From Acidimicrobiales bacterium (GTDB lineage: Bacteria > Actinomycetota > Acidimicrobiia > Acidimicrobiales > SZUA-35), in assembly GCA_020630195.1 (NCBI GenBank), contig JAHDBV010000027.1, positions 1-47,843 on the forward strand: a DNA stretch of 47,843 nt, read 5' to 3'. The translations under genes were made by a program, and so were the position numbers. Within the stretch, counting starts at the first letter, position 1. Every line of letters starts with the position of its first letter. The notes below the pieces were generated by a model. It was not told the DNA's origin, searched no databases, and saw only the letters and a program-made list of their open reading frames with translations. This document shows positions 9,298-16,480 of this stretch, piece after piece.

Positions 9298-9660
9298 TCA
9301 GGCGTCGGGCCGGAAGGCGACGGGGCGGACCTCGAAGTGACCGAAGGGGATCGGCACCGCCTTGGCGAGCTCGATGGCCTCGTCCAGATCGGCGGCGCTC
9401 ACGAGGTAGTAGCCACCGAGCTGTTCCTTGGTCTCGGCATACGGACCATCGGTGATCGTGGCCTCCGCGTCACCGGCCACCGTCACGGTCGTGGCCGTCC
9501 CGGTCGGCGCCAACGACGCCCCCGAGACCCAATGGCCACCATCGATGAGCATCTGGTTGTACGCCATGAACGCTCCCATCATCTCATCGAAGCCCGGTTG
9601 GCCGGGCTCGGGCATCTCGACGCTCTCGTCGGAGTAGAGCAGGATCATGTATTCGGGCAT
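9298..9660 (-). CDS. YCII/DGPF-domain protein, copy 1
   Basis: 120-aa dimeric alpha-beta barrel protein of the YCII-related family. The family signature is ITDGPYAETKEQLGGYYLV (DGPF region). Residues 32-100 are identical to copy 2 at both protein and DNA level, while both ends differ (start MPEYMILLYSDESVEM; tail FGHFEVRPVAFRPDA). Biochemical function of the family is unknown; ECF42 sigma factors drive these genes. Ribosome site GAGAGGA about 9 nt upstream of the ATG. Sits 45 bp after copy 2 and 3 bp before the sigma gene. Confidence 0.9.
   Translation of the reverse strand: MPEYMILLYSDESVEMPEPGQPGFDEMMGAFMAYNQMLIDGGHWVSGASLAPTGTATTVTVAGDAEATITDGPYAETKEQLGGYYLVSAADLDEAIELAKAVPIPFGHFEVRPVAFRPDA
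9361..9567 (-). repeat. 207-bp identical tract, copy 1 (with 9769-9975)
   Basis: Positions 9361-9567 match 9769-9975 base for base (offset 408), covering codons 32-100 of both DGPF genes. Flanking bases differ immediately on both sides (9360 c versus 9768 g; 9568 g versus 9976 c). The match includes every synonymous site. Confidence 0.93.
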
Positions 9661-9705
9661 CGCAGTTCGTCCTCTCGGAAGTCGGTTTCGGGGTGTTCAC
9701 GGGAA

Positions 9706-10068
9706 TCAGGCGTCGGGGCGGAAGGCGACGGGGCGGACCTCGAAGGCCCCGTCGGTGATGGGCAGTCGCTTGGCGAGCTCGATGGCCTCGTCCAGATCGG
9801 CGGCGCTCACGAGGTAGTAGCCACCGAGCTGTTCCTTGGTCTCGGCATACGGACCATCGGTGATCGTGGCCTCCGCGTCACCGGCCACCGTCACGGTCGT
9901 GGCCGTCCCGGTCGGCGCCAACGACGCCCCCGAGACCCAATGGCCACCATCGATGAGCATCTGGTTGTACGCCATCCAGCCACCCATGTACTCGCCGAAC
10001 TCGGGGGTGCCGGGCTCCGGGCCGGGGCGGTGCTCGTCGGAGTAGGCGAGGATCATGTACTCGGTCAT
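9706..10068 (-). CDS. YCII/DGPF-domain protein, copy 2
   Basis: 120-aa paralog of the next gene in the operon, starting MTEYMILAYSDEHRPG and sharing the whole central block (residues 32-100) with it without a single base change. The divergent ends (EYMGGW before the block, RLPITDGAFEVRPVAF after it) suggest the two copies have distinct termini but a homogenised core. An AAAGGA ribosome-site-like purine run lies about 7 nt before the ATG. Follows the SRPBCC gene by 46 bp in the same orientation. Function unknown; expected to be an ECF42 target. Confidence 0.9.
   Translation of the reverse strand: MTEYMILAYSDEHRPGPEPGTPEFGEYMGGWMAYNQMLIDGGHWVSGASLAPTGTATTVTVAGDAEATITDGPYAETKEQLGGYYLVSAADLDEAIELAKRLPITDGAFEVRPVAFRPDA
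9769..9975 (-). repeat. 207-bp identical tract, copy 2 (with 9361-9567)
   Basis: Partner of the tract at 9361-9567; perfect direct repeat with abrupt boundaries inside the two DGPF genes. Confidence 0.93.
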
Positions 10069-10114
10069 GACAGGAACATCCTTTCGGGGTGCAAGTTTCT
10101 CGTACTCGGACTCG

Positions 10115-10630
10115 TCATGCCGTCACCCGACCGGGATCGGCCGAATCCGGGGCGGCATCCGAGGCCTCGGCGGCGGCCTTGAGACGCTCGAGGGTGGTGG
10201 TCATGCCGGCACGGAGGTTCTGCCCCCGGTCGGCGGCGCCGCCGAGACGCTGCAGCAGCCGGAGCGGCGCGGGGGAGCGGGTCTCCTGGACGACCGACTC
10301 GGTCACCTCGACACCGGTCGGCGTCGGGCGGAACTCGTAGCGCCACTCGGGGCCACCCTTGCCGGGCACCTCGAAGGCGAAGGTGCGTCCACGCTCGAGC
10401 TCGGTGACCTCGGGCTTGGTGGCCCAGGTCAGGAAGCCGAGCTTGTTCTTGCCCTGGAACCGGTGTCCCACCGCGGCGTCGGTGTGCCCGTCGAGCCACC
10501 GGGCCTCGACGGTCTCGGGGCTCCACTCGCCCATGCGGGTCACATCGGTGACGAGGTCGAAGACGACCTCCGGCGTGGCGGCGATCTCGATGGAGACCGA
10601 CTCGTTGATCAGATCGGTGGTGGTGCTCAT
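10115..10630 (-). CDS. SRPBCC (START/polyketide cyclase-like) protein
   Basis: 171 aa from the ATG at 10630, with GGAGGG ribosome site about 7 nt upstream. N-terminal beta strand-helix SVSIEIAATPEVVFDLVTDV, then MGEWSPETVEARWL, typical of the polyketide cyclase/dehydrase-type SRPBCC fold that binds hydrophobic ligands in a helix-grip cavity. A C-terminal helix follows (GMTTTLERLKAAAEASDA). First gene of the operon ending in the ECF42 sigma gene and nearest to its candidate promoter. Ligand unknown; a regulatory or lipid-handling role is inference from the context. Confidence 0.85.
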   Translation of the reverse strand: MSTTTDLINESVSIEIAATPEVVFDLVTDVTRMGEWSPETVEARWLDGHTDAAVGHRFQGKNKLGFLTWATKPEVTELERGRTFAFEVPGKGGPEWRYEFRPTPTGVEVTESVVQETRSPAPLRLLQRLGGAADRGQNLRAGMTTTLERLKAAAEASDAAPDSADPGRVTA

Positions 10631-10684
10631 GGGGTGTCCCTCCGTGGTGTGTGGCCCCCTCCTGTGGCGGCCGGTCACGGAGAT

Positions 10685-10710
10685 GACGCAGGCTCGATCC
10701 GGGATCGACA
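10685..10710 (-). promoter_or_regulatory. Candidate ECF42-dependent promoter
   Basis: On the minus strand TGTCGA (10710-10705), 16 bp, CGTC (10688-10685). As I recall, the ECF42 target motif in Streptomyces venezuelae is TGTCGA at -35 with CGA/TC at -10, so both elements match. It lies about 55 bp upstream of the SRPBCC start, leaving a leader of roughly 45-50 nt with a good ribosome site, and would make the sigma operon self-activating. Confidence 0.65.
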
Positions 10711-10717
10711 GGTACCC

Positions 10718-10744
10718 GGGAGAAATTTCCGGATTTCTTCTCCC
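10718..10744. promoter_or_regulatory. AT-rich imperfect dyad between the sigma operon and polX
   Basis: GGGAGAA (10718-10724) pairs with TTCTCCC (10738-10744), and inside it AAAT (10723-10726) pairs with ATTT (10733-10736) around a central TCCGGA. This is the only A/T-rich dyad in a very GC-rich gap. It sits just upstream of the ECF42-type -35 and about 45 bp before the polX -10, so it could be an operator for either gene. Confidence 0.45.
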
Positions 10745-10789
10745 GGCCGAACGAGCGGCGTCGTCACGGCGGCGATCGGCCCCGGCGGA

Positions 10790-10795
10790 TACGTT
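10790..10795 (+). promoter_or_regulatory. -10 box TACGTT for polX
   Basis: TACGTT ends 7 nt before the GTG at 10803, predicting a leaderless polX mRNA. No clear -35 is seen 17 bp upstream. Confidence 0.55.
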
Positions 10796-10802
10796 CGGCT
10801 GC

Positions 10803-12575
10803 GTGACGACGAACACCGCGATCTTCGCCATGCTCGACGAGCTGGCCGCACTCACCGCACTCGACGAAGGCAGTCCGCAGTCGTTCAAGGTGCGGGCCTA
10901 CGAGAACGCGAAACGGGGCCTGATGGCCACGGGGCTCGAGATCGCCCCGATGACGATGAAGGAGCTGGTTGCCCTCGAGGGCGTCGGCAAGGCGACGGCT
11001 TCGAAGATCCGCGAGCTCGTGGACGACGGCGTCGTGGCGAAGCTCGAGAAGCTCCGTGAGGAGTACCCACCATCGGTCGTCGAGATGAGTCGGATCCCGG
11101 GTATGGGTCCGAAGACCGTGCAGCTCGTGCGGGCGAAGCTCGGGGTCCACGACGTCGAGGCGCTCAAGGTGGCGATCGCGGAGGAGAAGCTCCGCACGCT
11201 GCCGGGCCTCGGGGCCACGAGTGAGCAGAAGATCGCGAAGGCGATCGAACGGCTCGGCATGTCGGGCAAGGACCGACGGACCCCGATCGCCGACGCACTG
11301 CCGCTGTCGGAACGGCTCGTCGCCGACCTCGAGGCGCTCGACGGCGTGGAACAGGCCCAGGTCTGTGGCTCGCTGCGCCGCATGTCCGAGACGATCGGCG
11401 ACATCGACATCACGGTGGCCTCGCTCGACCCCGAGCCCGTGATGGCCGCCGTGCGTGCCCATCCCGAGGCGTCCGAGGTGATCCTGTCGGGTTCGACGAA
11501 GACGTCGTTCCTCACCCTCACCGGGCTCCAGATCGACGTCCGGGTGGTGGAGCCCGAGCAGTTCGGGGCCGCGACGCTCTACTTCACCGGCTCGAAGGCG
11601 CACAACATCGAGCTCCGCCAGCGCGCCCTCGAGCGGGGGATGACGCTCAACGAGTACGGGCTGTTCGAACAACCCGACGACGACGCTCCCGATGGCGTCG
11701 AGCCGACGCTCGTCGCCCGGGTCAGGGAGGCCGACATCTACGCCGCCCTCGACCTCGATCCCGTGCCACCCGAGATGCGTGAGGGGACCGGTGAGGTGGC
11801 CGCCGCCGCCGCACGGGCGTTGCCCGATCTCGTGACGGTGGACCACATCCGTGGTGATCTGCACTACCACACCGATCGGTCGGGAGACGGACGGTCGACC
11901 GTCGAGGAGATGGTCGCCGTGGCCGCCGGCCGGGGGTACGACTACCTCGCGATCACCGATCACGGGGTCGACCTCGCGATCAACGGTTCGACCGCCGAAG
12001 AGATGCTCGAGCACCGCGAGCACATCGCCCGGGTCCAGGAGGCCCATCCCGACACGACCCTGCTGTGGGGGTGTGAGCTCAACATCGGAGGGAGTGGTGG
12101 CCTCGACTACGACGCCGACTTCCGGGGCCTGTTCGACTACACGGTCGCCTCGGTCCACTCCCACTTCGATCAGTCGGTCCGGGATCAGACCGCCCGGCTC
12201 GTCGCGGCGATCGCGGACCCGACGGTCCATTCGATCGGCCATCTGACCGGGCGCTACATCGGACGGCGCCCCGGCATCGAGATCGACGTCGACGTCGTGT
12301 TGGAGGCGCTCCACTTCTTCGACGTCGCCCTCGAGGTCAACGGTGCGCTCCAACGCCTCGATGCCGCCTCGGACGTCGTTCGCAAGGCCGTCGACCGTGG
12401 GGTGAAGCTGGTGATCAACACCGACTCCCACCACACCTCCGAGCTCGGCCGCATCGAGTACGGCGTGCGGACGGCCCAGCGGGGCTGGGCGCCGGCCGAC
12501 CTGGTCGTCAACACCTGGGATCGGCGACGGTTCCTCGACTGGGTGGCCGCACCGAAGCCGGTGGGGGCCCCGTGA
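10803..12575 (+). CDS. polX: DNA polymerase/3'-5' exonuclease PolX
   Basis: 590-aa family X DNA polymerase of the bacterial type, acting in DNA repair and gap filling. Order: 8-kDa helix-hairpin-helix region (1-90, KELVALEGVGKATASKIREL), second HhH (SRIPGMGPKTVQLV), nucleotidyltransferase palm with GSLRR followed by GDIDITVA (catalytic Asp pair) and IDVRVVEP (third Asp), then a C-terminal PHP domain with DLHYHTDRSGDG, YLAITDHG, CELNI and INTDSHHTSEL metal ligands for the exonuclease. GTG start at 10803 chosen because a TACGTT -10 ends 7 nt upstream and the family N-terminus begins here. Its stop overlaps the aminotransferase start (GTGA). Confidence 0.92.
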   Translation: MTTNTAIFAMLDELAALTALDEGSPQSFKVRAYENAKRGLMATGLEIAPMTMKELVALEGVGKATASKIRELVDDGVVAKLEKLREEYPPSVVEMSRIPGMGPKTVQLVRAKLGVHDVEALKVAIAEEKLRTLPGLGATSEQKIAKAIERLGMSGKDRRTPIADALPLSERLVADLEALDGVEQAQVCGSLRRMSETIGDIDITVASLDPEPVMAAVRAHPEASEVILSGSTKTSFLTLTGLQIDVRVVEPEQFGAATLYFTGSKAHNIELRQRALERGMTLNEYGLFEQPDDDAPDGVEPTLVARVREADIYAALDLDPVPPEMREGTGEVAAAAARALPDLVTVDHIRGDLHYHTDRSGDGRSTVEEMVAVAAGRGYDYLAITDHGVDLAINGSTAEEMLEHREHIARVQEAHPDTTLLWGCELNIGGSGGLDYDADFRGLFDYTVASVHSHFDQSVRDQTARLVAAIADPTVHSIGHLTGRYIGRRPGIEIDVDVVLEALHFFDVALEVNGALQRLDAASDVVRKAVDRGVKLVINTDSHHTSELGRIEYGVRTAQRGWAPADLVVNTWDRRRFLDWVAAPKPVGAP

Positions 12576-13798
12576 CCGGGCCCCGGCTGGCCCGTCGCTG
12601 CGAGGCCCTCGGTGGCACGGGAGCGGAGGCCTGGGAGATCCACGGCCGAGGCCAGGCCGCTGCCGCCCGTGGCGAGGACGTGATCGTGCTCAGCGTCGGT
12701 GATCCCGAGTCCGACGCACCGATCGCGGCCGTGGACGCCGCCGTGGACGCGCTCCGCAGCGGTGATCACCACTACACGCCGATCGCCGGGCGGGCGGCGC
12801 TCCGGTCGGCGATCGCCGAGCACGTCGGAGCCCAGGTGGGGGTCGAGATCGATCCGGACGAGGTCATGAGCTTCGCCGGGACCCAGAACGCCCTGTTCGC
12901 GGCCGTGCAGGTGCTGTTCGATCCGGGCGACGAGGTACTCGTCGCCGACCCGGCCTACGTCACCTACGCCGCCACCCTCGGCGCGGCGGGCGCCGTCGCC
13001 GTCCCCGTCGCACCACTCGACGGCTTCCGACCCGATCTGGCCGCCATCGAGGCCGCCGTCACCGACCGGACCCGCGGGCTCATGTTCGCCTCACCGGCCA
13101 ACCCGACCGGTGTGTGCCTCGACGACGACGAACTCGACGCCCTGGCCGATCTCGCACGCCGCCACGACCTGTGGGTCGTGGCCGACGAGGTGTACGCCGA
13201 CCTGGTCTTCGACGGCCCACATCGATCCATCCGCACCCGACCCGGGCTGACGGAGCGCACCGTGCTCACCGGCAGTGTCTCCAAGTCGCACGCGATGACC
13301 GGCTGGCGGGCGGGCTGGGCCGTCGCTCCACGACCAGTCGTCCGCCAGCTCGGGCTGCTGGGACTCGCCATGCTGTACGGGCTCCCCGGGTTCGTCCAGG
13401 AGGGCGCGGTCGCGGCGCTGACCGAGGCGGGCTCGACCCCGGCCACCATGCGTGACCGCTACCGACGGCGTCGTGATCTCGTCGTGTCCCGACTCGAGGG
13501 CCTCGCCGACGACGGCCTGCCGATCCGGGTGCTGACACCCGCCGCCGGCATGTTCGTCATGGTCGACGTGTCGGGTCTGGCTCCGGCGTTGGTGGGGGTC
13601 GAGACCAAGCGGCCGGGATCGGCGTCGGCGGCGTTCGCCGAGTCGTTGTTCACCGGCGCCGCTGTGTCGGTGCTCGACGGCGGCGCGTTCGGCGAGGCCG
13701 CCGACGGTTGGGTCCGGGTGTCGTTGTGTGTCGACGACGAACGTCTGGCCGAGGCCGTCGACCGGATCGTCGACCACGTGCGCCGCCTGGCGGCGTGA
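12572..13798 (+). CDS. PLP-dependent aminotransferase, class I/II
   Basis: 408-aa fold-type I aminotransferase, aspartate-aminotransferase-like. Landmarks: SVGDPESDAP (43-50), DPAYVTYAA substrate/cofactor loop (126-134), ASPANPTGV (173-181), DEVYADLVFDG (205-215) with the PLP-contacting Asp/Tyr, and the Schiff-base Lys238 in TGSVSKSHAMTGWRAGW; the C-terminal Arg is in RVSLCVDDERL. The amino donor cannot be told from sequence. The GTG start at 12572 overlaps the polX stop by 4 bp, so the two are translationally coupled although no functional link is known. Confidence 0.88.
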   Translation: MTGPRLARRCEALGGTGAEAWEIHGRGQAAAARGEDVIVLSVGDPESDAPIAAVDAAVDALRSGDHHYTPIAGRAALRSAIAEHVGAQVGVEIDPDEVMSFAGTQNALFAAVQVLFDPGDEVLVADPAYVTYAATLGAAGAVAVPVAPLDGFRPDLAAIEAAVTDRTRGLMFASPANPTGVCLDDDELDALADLARRHDLWVVADEVYADLVFDGPHRSIRTRPGLTERTVLTGSVSKSHAMTGWRAGWAVAPRPVVRQLGLLGLAMLYGLPGFVQEGAVAALTEAGSTPATMRDRYRRRRDLVVSRLEGLADDGLPIRVLTPAAGMFVMVDVSGLAPALVGVETKRPGSASAAFAESLFTGAAVSVLDGGAFGEAADGWVRVSLCVDDERLAEAVDRIVDHVRRLAA

Positions 13799-13805
13799 TC
13801 GCAGC

Positions 13806-14630
13806 TCAGCGGTCGCCGGGGCTGAGCGCCCGAGCGAGTGCGTCGGGGAGCACGCCGGCGTGCACGATCGCGAGGCGCTGGGTGGCGCGGGTGACGGCGA
13901 CGTAGAGATCGGCGGGCCGGACGATCGCGAGCGGGTCGACCACGACGACGTGGTCGAACTCGAGACCCTTCGCCCCGGTGGCCGACACGACGTCGAGCTG
14001 TGGCGCTCCCGGCACGACCAGGTCGTCGAGCTCCTCGAGCGCGTCCCAGCCCGCCGGATGTACCACGGCGACCCGCCCGGGCCGGTCGGCCACGAACGAC
14101 GTGACGGTCGAGACGACCGCCTCGGCCCACCCCCGGGCACCCCGGTCGACGACGCGCACGGGGTGTCCGGTCGACCGGATGGAGCGGGAGGCGCCGATGT
14201 CGAGGGCGCGGGTGTCGAGCAATCGGGTGGCGACGTCGTTGATCTCGCTCGGCGACCGGTAGTTGACCGACAGCTCCCGATGGGTCGTGGGCCCGACCTC
14301 GGCCGGCAACAGCTCGTCCCACGAGCGCACCCCACCCTCGGAGCGCTGGGCCAGATCGCCGACGACGGTCATCGAACCGCCGATGGCCCGGCGTGTGATC
14401 ATGCGCCACTGCATCGGCGTGAGGTCCTGGGCCTCATCGACGATCACGTGGCCGAAGCGCCACTGGCGCAGGCCGGCCGCGAGGTCGACGACGGCGGCGA
14501 GCCGCTCGGCGACGTCGTCGACCCGATCGGCCTGGAGCTCGGTGACCGCATCGGCCTCGGCGAACCGGTCGCTCTCGTCGTCGACGGGGTCGACGAACCG
14601 GTCCGACGGGACCCAACCCTGCTCAGCCAT
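13806..14630 (-). CDS. HelD/UvrD-like helicase, C-terminal part (second frame)
   Basis: 274 aa from the ATG at 14630. Contains the C-terminal motor motifs of superfamily 1: Walker B DEAQDLTPMQW (65-75), MTVVGDLAQ (motif III), SVNYRSPSEI (motif IV), SATGAKGLEFDHVVV (motif V) and LYVAVTRATQRL (motif VI). It has no Walker A, which is in the preceding gene. Its ATG overlaps the preceding stop by 8 bases (ATGGCTGA) and a GGGAAG purine run lies 4 nt upstream, so re-initiation is feasible. Related actinobacterial HelD/HelR proteins, which release stalled RNA polymerase, are single chains. Confidence 0.82.
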   Translation of the reverse strand: MAEQGWVPSDRFVDPVDDESDRFAEADAVTELQADRVDDVAERLAAVVDLAAGLRQWRFGHVIVDEAQDLTPMQWRMITRRAIGGSMTVVGDLAQRSEGGVRSWDELLPAEVGPTTHRELSVNYRSPSEINDVATRLLDTRALDIGASRSIRSTGHPVRVVDRGARGWAEAVVSTVTSFVADRPGRVAVVHPAGWDALEELDDLVVPGAPQLDVVSATGAKGLEFDHVVVVDPLAIVRPADLYVAVTRATQRLAIVHAGVLPDALARALSPGDR

Positions 14631-16362
14631 GCGCTTCCCATCCCATCCACGGTCCCGGGTCGGGCTCGTCGTCCGGGTAGGGGTCGGCCTCCAGACCGGA
14701 GAGCAACTCCTCGGTGAGTTCGGTGTCGAGTTCGGCGAGCTGTTCGAACGACAGGGCCGACACCTCGACGCCGAGTTCGCCGTCGTCACCGCCCCGGGCT
14801 TCGAGCTCGGCGGCTCGCCGGTCGAGATCGGCGCGTCGGGCCTGTTCGAACTCATCGGCGTCGTCGCGCTCCGCATCGCGACGGGTCTGCACGGTGCCGC
14901 CGACGACGCCGAGCAGTTCCTCGAGTTCGTCGAGGAGCGGGACATCGGCATCCGACCAGCGACGATCACCGAGCTCGCGCTCCGGTGTCCGGGGACGATG
15001 CAACAGGTCGACGTCATCGGGGGAGAAGCCGATCGCGGCGAGCATCGCCCGCGAGCCGAGGAGGTCGTTCAGCGCCTGTTCGGGTGAGAGTGACGGCCAG
15101 TGGCGGAGGCAGAACTCCTCGACCGCGTCGTTGTGATCGAAGGTGTGTCGGGCGTCGTCGGCGTCGATGAACGTCGGATCATGGACCTCGGCGAGGAACT
15201 GACGACGCAGCTCGTCGCGCAACACGGCGGCGCCGTCGTTGTGGCGTGCCTCCTGCGCGGCACGGGCGAACGCGAGGTGGAGCCCGTCGGCACGCAGCAC
15301 GACACGGCGCGAGCCGTACCAGAGCACGAGGTCGCCATCGGGTCGGCGGCGACGCAGCCGAAGCGCCCGCACGAGTGCGTCGGCGAGATCGGCCCGACCC
15401 TTCCGCTCGGCGCTCGCGACCGACTCGGCGTGGCCGAGGAGGATCCCGGGGTAGAGCGAGGCGGGAACGGCCGAGACCACGCCCGTCTCGCCGAGCGAGG
15501 GCAACACCTCCCGGATGTAGCCGAGGAACCGGTGCGACGGGCCGACCACGAGCACACCGGTGTCGGTGAGACGAGCCCGCTGGGCGTACAGGAGATAGGC
15601 GGCCCGGTGGAGTGCCACGACGGTCTTGCCGGTCCCCGGACCGCCCTGGACCACGAGCGCTCCTTCTGAGGGTGCACGCACGACGGCGTCCTGTTCGGCC
15701 TGGATGGTCGCCACGACCGATCGCATCTGCTCCGCCGAGGGTGCGTCGAGCGCGGCCAACAGCGCCGCTTCCCCCCGGAGTCCGTCCACCGACACCGTGC
15801 GATCGGACTCCGCACCGGCGGCCACCACGTCATCGACGTCGAAGAGTTCGTCGGAGAAGTCGACGAGGTCGCCCGAGGCATTGCCGGCCCCGCGTTGGCC
15901 GGCGGCGAGCCTGTCGCCGTACTGGAGATGGCGACGTCGGCTGACACCCAGCGGCTCGACCGGCGTCGCCTGGTAGAAGGGCACGGCGGCCTCGGCCCGC
16001 CAGTCGACGAGCAGCGCATCGTCGTCATCGGGATCGATGACGGTCAGCCGCCCGACCCGCAGCACCCGCCCGTCGGTGTCGGTCGTGTGGCCGAAGGCCA
16101 GTGCTTCCCCCATGCCCTCGAGTTCGTCGACCCGCCGGATGGCGTGCATCGCCCGGGCGGAGAGCTGACGGACCATCGCCGCGGCCACGGCGGCATCGAC
16201 CTCGGCGTCCTCGTCGACGAGGTCGCGGATGCCGTCGCTCGTCGACTCGGCCGCTTCCGACGCGAGCTGTTCGGCCTGGGCCCGGGCGCCGTCGAGATGT
16301 GCGGCGTGCACGAGACGGATCCGATCGAGCGCCGCCTGTTCGAGAGCCAGCTCGTCGGACAC
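14623..16362 (-). CDS. HelD/UvrD-like helicase, N-terminal part (first frame)
   Basis: 579 aa. N-terminal charged helical arm (1-85), a beta-rich module with HLQYGDRLAAGQR, then Walker A GGPGTGKT at 240-247 and LVVGPSHRFLGYI (motif Ia). The chain continues to a Glu/Asp-rich region (about 500-570) and stops before Walker B. It matches the first two thirds of HelD-type SF1 ATPases. Start GTG at 16362, preceded by TAGGCT 6 nt upstream (leaderless pattern). Together with the second frame it would make about 850 aa. Either a natural two-subunit helicase, a frameshifted product, a pseudogene, or an assembly error. Confidence 0.82.
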   Translation of the reverse strand: MSDELALEQAALDRIRLVHAAHLDGARAQAEQLASEAAESTSDGIRDLVDEDAEVDAAVAAAMVRQLSARAMHAIRRVDELEGMGEALAFGHTTDTDGRVLRVGRLTVIDPDDDDALLVDWRAEAAVPFYQATPVEPLGVSRRRHLQYGDRLAAGQRGAGNASGDLVDFSDELFDVDDVVAAGAESDRTVSVDGLRGEAALLAALDAPSAEQMRSVVATIQAEQDAVVRAPSEGALVVQGGPGTGKTVVALHRAAYLLYAQRARLTDTGVLVVGPSHRFLGYIREVLPSLGETGVVSAVPASLYPGILLGHAESVASAERKGRADLADALVRALRLRRRRPDGDLVLWYGSRRVVLRADGLHLAFARAAQEARHNDGAAVLRDELRRQFLAEVHDPTFIDADDARHTFDHNDAVEEFCLRHWPSLSPEQALNDLLGSRAMLAAIGFSPDDVDLLHRPRTPERELGDRRWSDADVPLLDELEELLGVVGGTVQTRRDAERDDADEFEQARRADLDRRAAELEARGGDDGELGVEVSALSFEQLAELDTELTEELLSGLEADPYPDDEPDPGPWMGWEAHG

Positions 16363-16368
16363 ACCGAG

Positions 16369-16374
16369 AGCCTA
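16369..16374 (-). promoter_or_regulatory. -10 box TAGGCT for the helicase gene
   Basis: TAGGCT ends 6 nt before the GTG at 16362 on the minus strand; predicts a leaderless transcript. Confidence 0.5.
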
Positions 16375-16403
16375 CGCCTCTGGGCGAGCCCACCCCGGCA
16401 CCG

Positions 16404-16480
16404 CGGCGGTCGTGGCGAGCCTCAGCGAGGAAGCACGGAAACGAGCCGAGCGCCAGCGAGGCGAGCGGCGCTCAGCCGAG
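16404..16480. repeat. Low-complexity GAGCC/GCGAG-rich spacer
   Basis: Gap between the LLM oxidoreductase stop and the helicase promoter, rich in short copies of GCGAG, CAGCGAGG and GAGCC. The composition resembles the 24-bp units at 45054-45125, but without a fixed period. It may act as a spacer or fold into a hairpin; nothing more specific is seen. Confidence 0.4.

Noticed and set aside
8257-10182. 641-codon plus-strand frame across the sigma/DGPF operon
   Set aside because: It is antisense to well-recognised ECF42 and DGPF genes and has an internal duplication only because the DGPF genes are duplicated.
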